A stretch of 64,000 bases of DNA, taken from contig DATNPK010000025.1 of NCBI GenBank assembly GCA_036703275.1, positions 118,806 to 182,805 on the forward strand, given 5' to 3'. Under the pieces are notes generated by a model, which saw only the letters and a program-made list of their open reading frames with translations, made no database searches and was not told the DNA's origin. This document shows positions 7,707-17,633 of the stretch, one piece after another; the first letter of the stretch is position 1, and each line of letters opens with the position of its first letter. The position numbers and the translations under genes are program-made. Origin of the DNA: Coleofasciculaceae cyanobacterium (GTDB lineage: Bacteria > Cyanobacteriota > Cyanobacteriia > Cyanobacteriales > Xenococcaceae).

Positions 7707-9476
7707 ATGTGGCTTAAAAAACTTTTCCTAGTTGCCTTGACAGTAGTTACTGCTGTAGCGATTTTAGTTGGCTCAGCTAGCTCAGGACTGGCTCAACTAA
7801 ATTACAATCCACTGCCCTATAATATTCAATTTGAAAATTCACAGATTTACACCGATCCTAATATTCCCAAAGCTCCTGTAGTAATTGATGGCAGAGCCAT
7901 ATTTGCTGTAGGTAAAATAGATGGTAATTCCGCAGGAGAAAGAGTTGCGGGGATTCATTTAGAATTACAGGAAGCAATTCAAGATGATAACTTTACTGGA
8001 GTAACAATTGAAGAGCAAGGCGGTCTTCCCGTACTGTATTTAGCATATCAGAGGCAGCCTGAGGATAATTTAGACTTAGGCCCTCAAAAGGTCAAAAGAT
8101 ACCTGTTTACCGTTACTAAAGAAGATACTATTGGTAGAAAGTCTATCCGAGAAACGGCAGTAGACCTACAGCAAGAAATAGAACGTGCGATCACCAGAGC
8201 CAAACAGGAAAGAAGCTCTGCCTATATTCAGCGTCAGGCAATTATTAGCTGTGTTTTACTGTTGTTGGCTTTGCTCGTTACAAGACTATTGAATCAGCTA
8301 CAAACTTATCCCCTCAGAAAAGCGATTCAAAGGATCATTCCAGGATTAGCTAGTAATAGCAGTTCCCAACCTTCTAACCTAACTACTCTGTTTCGTCTTA
8401 AATTAGGTTTCGCTCGCTTTATTGTCTGGACTGTGACAATTTTCGTCATTTTTCGCCTTTTTCCCTATACGAGGCAGTGGCTATATTTTCTCTTCAGCAT
8501 ATTAGTTAGTACCTTTAATAAATCCATATTTAGTTTTGGTGGTAATGAATTTTCAATTATTAACCTGCTAGTTTTGCTGGGCTTGTTTGTTGGTTCGATT
8601 ATTCTCAGCAATCACATAACTAATTTATTACGAACAAATGTCCTGCAAGCTACCAGAATGACCAGAGGTTCGCAGGAAATTATCACAATTATTACTAAAT
8701 ATGGTTTAATTTCTCTGGCTACAGTGGTTTTACTCCAGGCTTACGGGTTAAATCTTAGTTCTTTAGCCTTAATCGGTAGTGCGCTGGGTGTAGGTATTGG
8801 TTTTGGTTTCCAAGATATTGCTCGCAACTTTGCCAGCGGTATTGTCTTACTGTTTGAACGTTCAATTCAGGTAGGAGATTTTATTCAAATCGGGAGTCAT
8901 TTAGGAGTGGTTGAAGAAGTTAGAACCCGTAGTATTGTTCTCAAAACCCTGGATCGTATTTCAATTATTGTGCCTAACTCGCGCTTATTAAGTGAGGAAG
9001 TAATCAACTGGAATCATCGCCGAAACATTACTCGCTTACATTTGCCTGTTGGAGTGGCATATGGTTCTGATGTAAAAAAAGTTAAATCAGCTTTGTTACA
9101 GGCAGCAGAAGAACATTTAGAAGTTTTGCGAAATCCATCACCCCAAGTATTTTTTACTGAATTTGGTGATAGTTCTCTTAACTTTGAATTACTCATTTGG
9201 ACATCAGATCCTAGTCGTCAAGCACCCTTAAAAAGCGATCTTTATTTTCGGATTGAAGAAATTTTTAAACAACAGCAAATCGAAATTCCTTTTCCTCAAA
9301 GAGATGTCAATTTAAATTTAGAAGACCTACCAATCAAGCTTCCTCCACAATTGGAAGGACACCTGCTTTATTTGTTAAAAGGTTTAATTTCTAGTCAATA
9401 TGCTAATAATAATCAAGTAAGAAGTAGCGGTACGACTCCACGTCCGCCAAAAAAGGACAAGAAAATTGAGTTTTAA
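7707..9476 (+). CDS. MscS-family mechanosensitive channel with periplasmic N-terminal domain
   Basis: A 589-residue membrane protein. Residues 1-29 look like a signal peptide. A periplasmic domain of about 140 residues follows, then four or more transmembrane segments (about 176-192, 230-255, 280-305, 320-345). The MscS core runs SSLALIGSALGVGIGFGFQDIARNF, the glycine/alanine-rich pore helix, and continues into the beta domain with FERSIQVGDFIQIG and VVPNSRLL. Such channels release solutes on hypo-osmotic shock. The C-terminal tail is basic and proline-rich (PRPPKKDKK). Its last codons overlap the next gene by 11 bp, pointing to translational coupling with biotin ligase. Confidence 0.9.
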   Translation: MWLKKLFLVALTVVTAVAILVGSASSGLAQLNYNPLPYNIQFENSQIYTDPNIPKAPVVIDGRAIFAVGKIDGNSAGERVAGIHLELQEAIQDDNFTGVTIEEQGGLPVLYLAYQRQPEDNLDLGPQKVKRYLFTVTKEDTIGRKSIRETAVDLQQEIERAITRAKQERSSAYIQRQAIISCVLLLLALLVTRLLNQLQTYPLRKAIQRIIPGLASNSSSQPSNLTTLFRLKLGFARFIVWTVTIFVIFRLFPYTRQWLYFLFSILVSTFNKSIFSFGGNEFSIINLLVLLGLFVGSIILSNHITNLLRTNVLQATRMTRGSQEIITIITKYGLISLATVVLLQAYGLNLSSLALIGSALGVGIGFGFQDIARNFASGIVLLFERSIQVGDFIQIGSHLGVVEEVRTRSIVLKTLDRISIIVPNSRLLSEEVINWNHRRNITRLHLPVGVAYGSDVKKVKSALLQAAEEHLEVLRNPSPQVFFTEFGDSSLNFELLIWTSDPSRQAPLKSDLYFRIEEIFKQQQIEIPFPQRDVNLNLEDLPIKLPPQLEGHLLYLLKGLISSQYANNNQVRSSGTTPRPPKKDKKIEF

Positions 9477-10257
9477 TCTAGAGCTATATTGGCAGGTTTG
9501 GCAGAAGCTTAATCAAAGCCAAATAATTGCTAAGCCAATTCCTTTAGCGGTTTTTGCTAGTATTCCCTCGACTAATAATAAACTTTGGGAATTAATCGAT
9601 CGCGGAGTTGAATATCCCCTTGGCGCGATCGCCTTACAGCAAACCGCAGGCAAAGGACAGTGGGGACATAGTTGGGTTTCTGCAAACGGTGGACTATACC
9701 TCTCTATCGGTTTTGATTTGGATTTAGAACCCCATAATTATCCTCATTTAGTCATGGCAACAGTCTGGGGAGTTGCCACAGTTTTACGACATCATCAGCT
9801 ACCAGTCACTATTAAATGGTCGAATGATTTAATCTTAGATCGGTGTAAATTGGGGGGTATAAAAATTGAGACGCGCAATAGTAAAAATAAAATATCCCAA
9901 GCTGTCGTAGGGGTAGGAATTAATTGGCGCAATGCTGTTCCTAATCTAGGAATTAATTTGGAGTCTTATTATCAAAATCATAATTTTAAAAGTATTAATT
10001 CTCTCGAAGAGTTAGCGGCTATTAGTGCTTACGGTATTGTCTTAGGATACCAAGATTATTTATCAGTTGGAATCGAAAAATTACTAGATAAATATCTAGC
10101 AATTTTTCATAATTTAGGTCAACAGGTCAATATTAATGGCTGTCCTGGTCAAGTAATAGGAGTAACTGCTCAAGGAAAATTAAAGGTCAAATTGCGCTCG
10201 CCTGGAGCAACTACCGAGATTGCTCTTGCTCCTGGACAAATTAGTCTGGGATATTAA
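9466..10257 (+). CDS. birA: Biotin--[acetyl-CoA-carboxylase] ligase
   Basis: A 263-residue BirA/BPL catalytic protein without the N-terminal DNA-binding domain, as in most cyanobacteria. It attaches biotin to the AccB subunit of acetyl-CoA carboxylase through biotinyl-AMP. The biotin/ATP loop is GKGQWGHSW (a variant of GRGRxGRxW) near residues 62-70. The KWSNDLIL...KLGGIKIE motif of the active site follows, then VGVGINW. The SH3-like C-terminal domain ends at GQISLGY. The frame begins with a TTG at 9466 inside the end of the MscS gene; no later in-frame ATG precedes the conserved region, so the overlap is probably genuine. Confidence 0.88.
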   Translation: MSFNLELYWQVWQKLNQSQIIAKPIPLAVFASIPSTNNKLWELIDRGVEYPLGAIALQQTAGKGQWGHSWVSANGGLYLSIGFDLDLEPHNYPHLVMATVWGVATVLRHHQLPVTIKWSNDLILDRCKLGGIKIETRNSKNKISQAVVGVGINWRNAVPNLGINLESYYQNHNFKSINSLEELAAISAYGIVLGYQDYLSVGIEKLLDKYLAIFHNLGQQVNINGCPGQVIGVTAQGKLKVKLRSPGATTEIALAPGQISLGY

Positions 10258-10289
10258 ACTATTAAAATTTCGCCCAGTCTACCAAGGTG

Positions 10290-10360
10290 CGATCGCGAAG
10301 CGCGACGCGAAGCTAGTCCTTTAGGGCATATCCTTTAAGGTACCCGAAGGGTAATCGCGC
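10290..10360. repeat. Intergenic palindromic repeat, CCTTTAGGG type
   Basis: A short region of overlapping inverted repeats: GCGATCGC, GCGAAGCGCGACGCGAAGC, CTAGTCCTTTAGGG and TACCCGAAGGGTA. The same words (CTAGTCCT, CCTTTAGGG, CGAAGG) recur at 39479-39652, showing a dispersed family of structured intergenic repeats. The rest of the 339-bp spacer 10258-10596 holds no gene and must carry the promoter and the AAGAGGAAA ribosome-binding site of the following gene. Confidence 0.6.
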
Positions 10361-10596
10361 TTTCAAAATCAACTAAGAAAATCGAGGAAAATATTGTCCT
10401 TAAATAGGATGAGATTATCATTCTTTCCTATTAATGAATAAGAGTTGAAAACCGAGAATCTATCTTAGGGTATAGCAAACTTTATAACCTAAGTCGGTAC
10501 TCCAAAATATAGCAATAAGTTTAGCCTGGTAGTAGATGCATTCCTCAAGAAGAAAATCGCTAAATAAAAACAGTTCAAACTAAAAGAGGAAAAACT

Positions 10597-13500
10597 ATGT
10601 TTAATCTGTTGGCTAATGAACTTGCTTTTAACTTATACCAACTACCGCTAGAACTGGCACAATATACAATATTTGAAAAAGATTTAATGCCAGAAGAATC
10701 TTCGGTTCTCTTTTCTGGACCGCAATTTTTAGTAGCACTACTGGCTGGTGTGGTTATGGCATTTGCCTTCCAATTACTCTTAACTAATTTCACAGTCGCT
10801 GTTGGCGTTCCGATTCTAATTAGTGACGACGACGACGATGATGACGAACCAGATACTATAGGTGGAAAAGTTCGTAAAGCCGAAGCTAAAATCGGTCTTT
10901 GGGCATTAATTACAGGCACTCTTGCTTTATTCGGTGCTTGTTATTTAGCAGTCAAACTGAGTCTGATTTCCAGTGCGCCACTAGGCATAATTCTAGGCAT
11001 AGTTATCTGGGCTACCTATTTTTCCCTAATCATGTGGTGGGGTTCATCAGCAGTCGGTTCTTTAATTGGTTCTTTAGTTAGTACCGCCACCTCTGGCTTA
11101 CAAGGTCTTATGGGGACAGCAACTACTGCAATTGGTGCAAATGTTGCCAGAAAACAAGCAATTTCGACGGCTGAAGAGATTACTGCTGCGGTGCGTGAAG
11201 AATTAACTTCTGGTGTAACTCCTGAAAACCTAAATAAGTTTTTAGCCAGTTCTTTGGGTTCTCTAGAATTACCTTCCTTAAATATTCCAGAAATTCGCGA
11301 TCAATTTGAAAAGCTACTGGGTGATGTAGATTTAGAAGCGATCGGCGATAATGGCGATTTGCTCAATAATATTAATCGTGAGACTTTGATCGATTTTGTT
11401 GGCAGTCGCAGCAACTTGTCTAAACAAGATCTTGACCGTGTTGCCGATGAATTAGAAGATGTTTGGCAACAAGTTCTCAATCGCCAAAATCCAACTGAGA
11501 AAATCATTAATTTAATCAAAGAAACCAATCCAGAAGAGTTAAATACAGAACAACTAAACGAGCGAATTCAGCAACTAGCTACAGCAGGAACTTCTGGCAA
11601 TGGCAGACAAGGTAATGGCTTAGTCCGACAAGCTATTAAAACAGGCGTTGGTAAGGCTATACCGGCAGTAATGGAGAGAGTTAATCTCTCTGATGTGGAT
11701 ATAGACAAAATCTCCCGTCAATTAGAACAGCTTAAAGGGAAAGCTCAACAAGTAGATGTCGAGCAAATCATCGATCAGTTAGAAGGTTTGAGAAATAAGG
11801 CAAGCGAACAATTCGCCTCACCTTCTAATACGATTCAAACCGACATAGAAGATTACATCCTCAATTCCTTACCTTGGCAATTTAGCCATCGCAATCTGCT
11901 CGATGAATTCAAAGAAGTTATTTACGATCCCAATGCTAATCCTGGCAGCGTCAATAAACAATTGTCACAACTTAATAAAGAGTATTTTGTTTATTTACTG
12001 AAGCGACGCGGTGATTTCAGTCCATCGAGAATTGGCAACATTGCTAAAGACATGGAGCAAATACGCACAGAAGTTTTAGAAACTGTGCAAAACGCCGACA
12101 GCGAAGAACAATCTCAGGATTTACGTAGCAGAATTGAAAATTATTTGGGTTCTACTGGTAAAGAAGAACTAAATCCTGAAACGATGGAACAAGAATTTTC
12201 CACCTTACTCGAAGATCCAGAAGTAGGATTGGAAGATTTACAAAATCGCTTTGACCAATTCGATCGCGATACTCTGGTGCAGCTACTCAACCAAAGAGAC
12301 GACATTAACGAAGAAGAAGCTAACAATATTGTTGGTCAACTTGAGCATACCCGCGATAATGTTTTAAATCGAGCCAGAGAATTGCAAGAACAAGCTCAAA
12401 CCAACGCTCAAGAAGTAAGACAAAGAGTAGAAGACTATCTGCGTAACACGCAAAAAGAAGAACTCAATCCCGATGCGATCGAACAGGAATTACGGACGCT
12501 GCTAGAAGATCCACAAGCAGGATTTCAGGCTTTACGGATGCGAGTATCACAGTTCGATCGCGATACTTTGGTACAGCTATTATCACAGCGAGAAGATTTG
12601 AGCGAAGAACAAATTAACCAAATTATCGATCGCGCTGAATCTGTACGAGATAGTATTTTGCAAGCACCACAGCAGGTAAGTGAGCAAGCTAAACAACGCT
12701 ATCAAGAAACAATCGGCTCGATTAGCGAATATCTGCGTAACACTAACCTAGAAGAACTCAATCCTGAAGGAATTCAGCAAGATTTGAGCAAATTACTCGA
12801 TAATCCCCAAGAAGGAGCTAAAGCCTGGCGCGATCGCCTGTCTCAAGTAGATCGCGAAACTTTGGTGAAATTGCTATCTCAGCGAGAAGACTTGAGCGCA
12901 GAGCAAGCTAATCAAATTATCGATCGAGTAGAAGAGGCAATTCAAAATATTGTTCGTGCGCCACAACGCCTGGTACAACGAGCTACCAAACCAGTTTTGG
13001 ACTTTGAAGCTAATCTGGAAAACTATCTGCGCAATACTGACAAAGAAGAACTTAATCCCGAAGGAATCAAGCGCGATCTGCAAATATTAATACAAGATCC
13101 GCGTGTGGGAATCGGTAGTTTAGGAGAACGAATTTCTCAATTTGATCGCGAAACTCTCGTTGCTGCACTCTCTCAACGTGAAGATATTTCTGAAGAAGAA
13201 GCCAATCAAATTGTCGATCGCATTGTATCGGTACGTGACTCAATCCAAGAGCAATTTCAGCAAATTCAACAGCAGTTGCAGTCTGTACTTGACAGTAGTT
13301 TCGGCAAAGTTCGCGACTACCTCAATTCCCTCGAACGTCCCGAACTTAACTATGAAGAGATTAAGCAAGACTTTACCCAAGTATTTGACGACCCCAAAGC
13401 AGGGTTTGAAGCTTTGCGCGATCGCTTATCCCAATTTGATCGCGATACTCTAATCTCTGTCTTAAGTTCTCGCGAAGACATTTCCGAAGAACAAGCTAAT

Positions 13501-13725
13501 CAAATTGTTAATCGCATTGAAGAATCACGGGATAGCGTACTGCACCAAGCTGAACGTATCCAGCAAGAAACACAAAAACGCTTAAAAGCTATCAAAAAAG
13601 AAGCAAAAAGACAAGCTAAAGATACCAGAAAAGCTGTTACAGATGCAGCCTGGTGGTTATTTGGTGCTGCTTCCACTTCTTTAATAGCTAGTGCGATCGC
13701 TGGGTTCGTGGCTGTTAGCTATTAA
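10597..13725 (+). CDS. Large membrane protein with 98-residue repeat array, unknown function
   Basis: A 1042-residue protein. The N-terminus has hydrophobic segments (about 45-65, 100-122, 125-150), with a run of eight acidic residues (DDDDDDDE) in the loop before the second. After a linker come six tandem repeats of about 98 residues from residue ~415 to ~1005, each of the pattern xYLRNTxKEELNPxxIxxDL...FDRDTLVxLLSQREDLSEEQANQIIDRVE. A diverged half-repeat lies earlier (about 262-295). The array is strongly amphipathic and acidic. One hydrophobic segment (about 1015-1040) ends the protein. Similar repeat proteins occur in cyanobacteria, but no function is known to me. The repeats look like helical adaptor units, possibly facing the cytoplasm. 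Confidence 0.85.
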   Translation: MFNLLANELAFNLYQLPLELAQYTIFEKDLMPEESSVLFSGPQFLVALLAGVVMAFAFQLLLTNFTVAVGVPILISDDDDDDDEPDTIGGKVRKAEAKIGLWALITGTLALFGACYLAVKLSLISSAPLGIILGIVIWATYFSLIMWWGSSAVGSLIGSLVSTATSGLQGLMGTATTAIGANVARKQAISTAEEITAAVREELTSGVTPENLNKFLASSLGSLELPSLNIPEIRDQFEKLLGDVDLEAIGDNGDLLNNINRETLIDFVGSRSNLSKQDLDRVADELEDVWQQVLNRQNPTEKIINLIKETNPEELNTEQLNERIQQLATAGTSGNGRQGNGLVRQAIKTGVGKAIPAVMERVNLSDVDIDKISRQLEQLKGKAQQVDVEQIIDQLEGLRNKASEQFASPSNTIQTDIEDYILNSLPWQFSHRNLLDEFKEVIYDPNANPGSVNKQLSQLNKEYFVYLLKRRGDFSPSRIGNIAKDMEQIRTEVLETVQNADSEEQSQDLRSRIENYLGSTGKEELNPETMEQEFSTLLEDPEVGLEDLQNRFDQFDRDTLVQLLNQRDDINEEEANNIVGQLEHTRDNVLNRARELQEQAQTNAQEVRQRVEDYLRNTQKEELNPDAIEQELRTLLEDPQAGFQALRMRVSQFDRDTLVQLLSQREDLSEEQINQIIDRAESVRDSILQAPQQVSEQAKQRYQETIGSISEYLRNTNLEELNPEGIQQDLSKLLDNPQEGAKAWRDRLSQVDRETLVKLLSQREDLSAEQANQIIDRVEEAIQNIVRAPQRLVQRATKPVLDFEANLENYLRNTDKEELNPEGIKRDLQILIQDPRVGIGSLGERISQFDRETLVAALSQREDISEEEANQIVDRIVSVRDSIQEQFQQIQQQLQSVLDSSFGKVRDYLNSLERPELNYEEIKQDFTQVFDDPKAGFEALRDRLSQFDRDTLISVLSSREDISEEQANQIVNRIEESRDSVLHQAERIQQETQKRLKAIKKEAKRQAKDTRKAVTDAAWWLFGAASTSLIASAIAGFVAVSY

Positions 13726-13797
13726 ATTCATTGCACAAGATAAGAAGCAAAAGAAAAAGAATATTGCTTCTTATCTAAACAATTAAAATAATTCTTT

Positions 13798-13832
13798 CCA
13801 CGCTAAAGTATAAAATTAGCGTGGATTTTTTT
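13798..13832 (+). terminator. Rho-independent terminator after the repeat protein
   Basis: A perfect 9-bp stem, CCACGCTAA (13798-13806) with TTAGCGTGG (13816-13824), nine-base loop, followed by ATTTTTTT. A second inverted repeat just before it (ATAAGAAGCAA 13740-13750 with TTGCTTCTTAT 13764-13774) forms another hairpin without a T tract. Both lie in the convergent spacer before the minus-strand UbiB gene. Confidence 0.85.
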
Positions 13833-14001
13833 GGATTGTTTGACGCTTTGAGTCAAAGACAGTCGCTAAACTTACCGCATACATATATGAATTGCAAAAT
13901 AGAAAAGTATCAATAAAAGCGCAGGGAAATAAATGTAACTTTTAACTTTCAAAACAGCTTAACTTAGGGAAATTAATTAGCATGACTATGTATCCTGCCT
14001 T

Positions 14002-15651
14002 TCATTTAAGTTTTCCCGAACGAATGATACTAAAAACTAACCACAGACCTAAAAGACTGGCTACGGCGAATAAAACATTACTTAGAACCGAAACTTGAGT
14101 AGTCGCAGAACCAGCTGAAATAATTGCTGCCCCCATAATCAAAGAGCCAACTAAGACACTAAATGAAAGGCGATTAGCTGAAGCTTCGATGCTCAGAGCT
14201 AAGATATCAAGGCGAGGAATATTAACATTCCATTTGAGGGTTTCTGAGGTAATTCGATCTAACAGCAGTTCGACTAAACGAGGCGATCGCAATGAAAGAC
14301 TTTTGAAGTCCAAACCGATGCGTAGTAAAGTTTCTGCTGGCCTTTCTCCTAAAAGCTGGCGGCGAAATACATCTGCCATTAAAGGTCTAATTTGGTCTAA
14401 AAGATTGACTTCAGGATAAAAACCCCTGGCAACACCTTCCAAATTAGCTAAAGTTTTGGCATATAGCCCCATGTTACTGGGCAGCCTGATTTTATTATTG
14501 CGGGATACCTGCAAAACTTCATAGATCACCTCGCTAAAGTTGATCTGTGAAATACTGCGATTATAATACTTGCGTAACATACTATCGTAGTCGTTAGTCA
14601 AGCGATTTAAATTAACCTGTTGACCACCTTCGGCTAATTCCAAGGTCAACTGACTACAGCGGCGACCATCAAGATCGACAATTGCTAGCAGCATTTCGGT
14701 TAAAATCTGTTGAGTACGGGGGTCTAAACGACCAATCATGCCACAATCTAAGAGGGCAATGCGACCATCCTGAAGATAAAAAATATTGCCTGGATGAGGG
14801 TCGGCATGGAAAAAACCATCTATATAAACCTGTTTAAAGAAAGCTCTAAATAAAACAGTAGTCAGTTCCAAACGCTGGGTAGCTTCATCTTGGTCTAGTC
14901 TGATTTCGGGTATTTTTGCTTCTAGTATTGGCACTCCTTCGAGCCATTCTAAAGTTAATAGTTTGGTAGTAGTTAGGTCGTTATACACCTGGGGAATAAC
15001 CAGCTGTTGAGAATTAAACCACTTACTTCCTGTTAGATTATGGCGTAGCTGTTCAGTATATTCAGCTTCAGTGGTAAAGTCCAACTCTGCCTTGATGGCA
15101 TTACTAAATTCTTCTGCCAAGCCCACCATATCAAAGTTTTTGCCGAATTCAGTTAGAGATACTAACTCTGCCAGGCTTCTGATTAAAGAAATATCTTGAG
15201 CAATTACAACATCAATTCCTGGACGCTGTACTTTTAGAGCCACTTTTTGCCCACTGGTTAATACGGCACGATATACCTGACCAATAGAACCGGCTGCGAT
15301 CGCATTACGGTCAATATCGCTAAAAACAGCTTCTATGGGCTGAGATAGCTCGCTTCTAATTAAAACTTCTACCTCTGACCAGGAAACAGGAGGTACGTTG
15401 GCCTGGAGGTCGGTCAAAGTTTCTACATAGCGAGCAGGCAAAAGATCGGGGCGAGTCGAAAGTAACTGACCCAACTTGACGTATACAGGACCAAGCTCGA
15501 TTAAGATTTTGCGTAAGACTTCAGGAGAAGGTAAGCGTGGTTCATCAGATTTGTTACCAGTTAACAACCCCCGCGCATAACCCCAGCCGTTACGAAATAC
15601 TACTTCAGCAATTTCTCTCTGGCGAGAGGTGTTTTTAGTTAAAGCAAACAT
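14002..15651 (-). CDS. ABC1/UbiB-family atypical kinase (first of two)
   Basis: A 549-residue ADCK/UbiB protein. The family's KxGQ motif is VKLGQLLSTRPDLLP, the Ala/Gly-rich loop is AAGSIGQVYRAV, and the nucleotide lysine is in VALKVQRPGI. HADPHPGNIF and LLDCGMIGRL supply the catalytic and metal-binding residues. Two transmembrane helices close the protein (about 494-515 and 520-542), anchoring it in a membrane. Relatives act as ATPases or kinases in quinone and isoprenoid-lipid metabolism; in cyanobacteria a plastoquinone or tocopherol role is plausible but not shown. A second, diverged copy is at 35395-37092. Confidence 0.88.
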   Translation of the reverse strand: MFALTKNTSRQREIAEVVFRNGWGYARGLLTGNKSDEPRLPSPEVLRKILIELGPVYVKLGQLLSTRPDLLPARYVETLTDLQANVPPVSWSEVEVLIRSELSQPIEAVFSDIDRNAIAAGSIGQVYRAVLTSGQKVALKVQRPGIDVVIAQDISLIRSLAELVSLTEFGKNFDMVGLAEEFSNAIKAELDFTTEAEYTEQLRHNLTGSKWFNSQQLVIPQVYNDLTTTKLLTLEWLEGVPILEAKIPEIRLDQDEATQRLELTTVLFRAFFKQVYIDGFFHADPHPGNIFYLQDGRIALLDCGMIGRLDPRTQQILTEMLLAIVDLDGRRCSQLTLELAEGGQQVNLNRLTNDYDSMLRKYYNRSISQINFSEVIYEVLQVSRNNKIRLPSNMGLYAKTLANLEGVARGFYPEVNLLDQIRPLMADVFRRQLLGERPAETLLRIGLDFKSLSLRSPRLVELLLDRITSETLKWNVNIPRLDILALSIEASANRLSFSVLVGSLIMGAAIISAGSATTQVSVLSNVLFAVASLLGLWLVFSIIRSGKLK

Positions 15652-15684
15652 TTAGGTATAAAAATAGATAGTCTATTTCCTTAG

Positions 15685-16632
15685 TTATAACGCAGCAAAA
15701 CGATCGCTTGCCTCAATTAAAGCTGCTTTAATTCCAGGTTCGGATACAGAATGACCTGCATCGGCGATTACAATCAACTCCGATTCTTGCCAAACTTGGT
15801 GTAGTTCCCAAGCGGTAATCATCGGACATACCACATCATATCGTCCCTGAACAATTACTGCTGGTAAATGACGAATGCGATCGACATTTTCGATTAATTG
15901 ATTTTCGCGCTCAAAAAACCCTTTATTAACAAAATAATGACATTCGATACGGGCAAAAGCTTCGGCAAACGCTGCCATGCCAAAGCGTTGCTGGCTGACC
16001 ACAGAAGGAATCAACTTGCTAGTGCTGGCTTCCCAAATAGACCAGGCGCAGGCAGCTTCAAGACGGATTTGACGGTTTTCACTGGTTAACCTTTGATAAA
16101 AAGCCGACAGTAAGTCATCTCTTTCTGCCAAAGGTATTGGCTTGAGATATTCTTGCCAAGCATCGGGATAAATATAATTTGCACCTTCTTGATAAAACCA
16201 GCGAATTTCTGAGGGGCGTAACATAAAGATTCCCCGTAAAATTAAACCTTTACAGCTATCAGGATGAGTCTGACTATAGGCTAAAGCCAAAGTGCTACCC
16301 CAGCTACCGCCAAATACTACCCACTTGGCAATATCAAGATGTTGTCGTAGCTTTTCAATGTCGCTAACTAAATCCCAGGTAGTGTTTTCTTTCAATTCAG
16401 CGTAAGGAGTGCTTTGTCCACAACCCCGTTGATCAAAAATTACGATGCGCCACCGCTGAGGGTCAAAATATTGTCGATACAGAGGAGAAATTCCTCCACC
16501 TGGTCCACCATGAAGAAAAACTACTGGTTTTCCCAAAAGATTACCAGATTCTTCGTAATAGATAGTGTGTAGTTCCGAGACTTTCAGCTTGCCGTGATTA
16601 TAAGGTTCAATTGGCGGATACAAATCTCTCAT
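15685..16632 (-). CDS. pip: Proline iminopeptidase
   Basis: A 315-residue alpha/beta hydrolase of family S33 that releases N-terminal proline from peptides. The start MRDLYPPIEPYNHGKL is diagnostic for the family. The oxyanion loop is HGGPGGG (41-47), the nucleophile elbow is GGSWGS (Ser110), the acid is in RYDVVCP and the histidine in DAGHS near the end. Full length. It lies 33 bp downstream of nothing on its own strand except the UbiB gene, whose start is close enough for shared transcription. Cytoplasmic, no signal peptide. Confidence 0.93.
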   Translation of the reverse strand: MRDLYPPIEPYNHGKLKVSELHTIYYEESGNLLGKPVVFLHGGPGGGISPLYRQYFDPQRWRIVIFDQRGCGQSTPYAELKENTTWDLVSDIEKLRQHLDIAKWVVFGGSWGSTLALAYSQTHPDSCKGLILRGIFMLRPSEIRWFYQEGANYIYPDAWQEYLKPIPLAERDDLLSAFYQRLTSENRQIRLEAACAWSIWEASTSKLIPSVVSQQRFGMAAFAEAFARIECHYFVNKGFFERENQLIENVDRIRHLPAVIVQGRYDVVCPMITAWELHQVWQESELIVIADAGHSVSEPGIKAALIEASDRFAAL

Positions 16633-16716
16633 TGATAATATTAAATATTATTTTTACGCTTTTTATAGTTAACTGAAGAAAATATAAGCGATAAAATCAA
16701 TATTTTCAATTGACTT

Positions 16717-17496
16717 TTAACTCAAGCTTGGCGATCGCTCGAAGACTGCGGCTAACTTTCGATCCCACTGTTGTTGGTTTTTATGAGCATCCCGAATAAA
16801 AGGTGACCAGCGAATTAAATTAATTAGTAAATGATTGAGTAGAGAAACAGGAAAAAGCAGGGGACGAACAATATCTAAAAACAAAACGACGCGAATTTCG
16901 TCAGTTTTATTCCAGGCTTCGTGCAGATAAGAATCATCAAAAATGATAATTTTTCCCTCTGACCAATGACGCACTTCACGATCGACTCGGATACCACACT
17001 GTTCTCGATCTTGAGGAACTTTCAAAGCCAAGTGGCAACGTAATACTCCTTTATAAGGACCTCGATGTTCAAGAATGTGTTTGCCTGGCAGTAGAATCGA
17101 AAAAAAAGCTGTCTTTAATCCAGGAATTTGTTCGATAGTACGAGTGGTTTCAGGGCAGTAATCGCAATTTTGCTGCATTTTTACTCCATAGCCATAGAGA
17201 AAAAAAGTCTTCCAAAGATTATCTTTACTAATGTTGCGGCCTTGGTCAGGAGAAATATCTTGAAAGCGGGGCAGTAAATCGCTGTATTGTAGAATTACAT
17301 CTAACTCATTTCTAATAGCTTGGCAGTTTTGCTCTAGAGTTGACGCCCAACTAAATTGCTCCCCTGCCAAAAAGGCAGTATTTGGTACTAGAGAATAATG
17401 AGCGATAATTTTTTCCAATCCCCAGACTATATTTTTGCCGATCTTGGTGACTAATATTTCCCTAATTTTTGCTGGAGAGACTTTAATCATCTTCAT
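16717..17496 (-). CDS. Aspartyl/asparaginyl beta-hydroxylase-family dioxygenase
   Basis: A 259-residue Fe(II)/2-oxoglutarate oxygenase of the Asp_Arg_Hydrox family. The iron ligands are His155 (VLRCHLAL) and His192 (DDSYLHEAWN); Arg202 (IRVVLFLD) should bind 2-oxoglutarate. The EHRGPYKG stretch before the first histidine and RHWSEGKIIIFDDS are typical. Bacterial relatives include LpxO-like lipid A hydroxylases and amino acid or peptide hydroxylases, so the substrate cannot be inferred. The start chosen is ATG 17496 (MKMIKVS). A second ATG two codons in is equally possible. Single gene, no obvious operon partner. Confidence 0.85.
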   Translation of the reverse strand: MKMIKVSPAKIREILVTKIGKNIVWGLEKIIAHYSLVPNTAFLAGEQFSWASTLEQNCQAIRNELDVILQYSDLLPRFQDISPDQGRNISKDNLWKTFFLYGYGVKMQQNCDYCPETTRTIEQIPGLKTAFFSILLPGKHILEHRGPYKGVLRCHLALKVPQDREQCGIRVDREVRHWSEGKIIIFDDSYLHEAWNKTDEIRVVLFLDIVRPLLFPVSLLNHLLINLIRWSPFIRDAHKNQQQWDRKLAAVFERSPSLS

Positions 17497-17633
17497 GGCT
17501 AAAAAACTAGTTTCGCCTAGATACTCTTTTGTAAAGAGACCATCTTATCAAATTATTTTTCTCTAAGCAGACTAATCTAAAGAATGATTGCGACAAATGG
17601 TGATAAAAGTGCGATCGCCAGTCACAGATTACT

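Noticed and set aside
10575..10919. 114-residue antisense frame opposite the repeat-protein start
   Set aside because: It is the shadow of the real plus-strand gene; its poly-Ser run is the complement of the Asp-rich loop.
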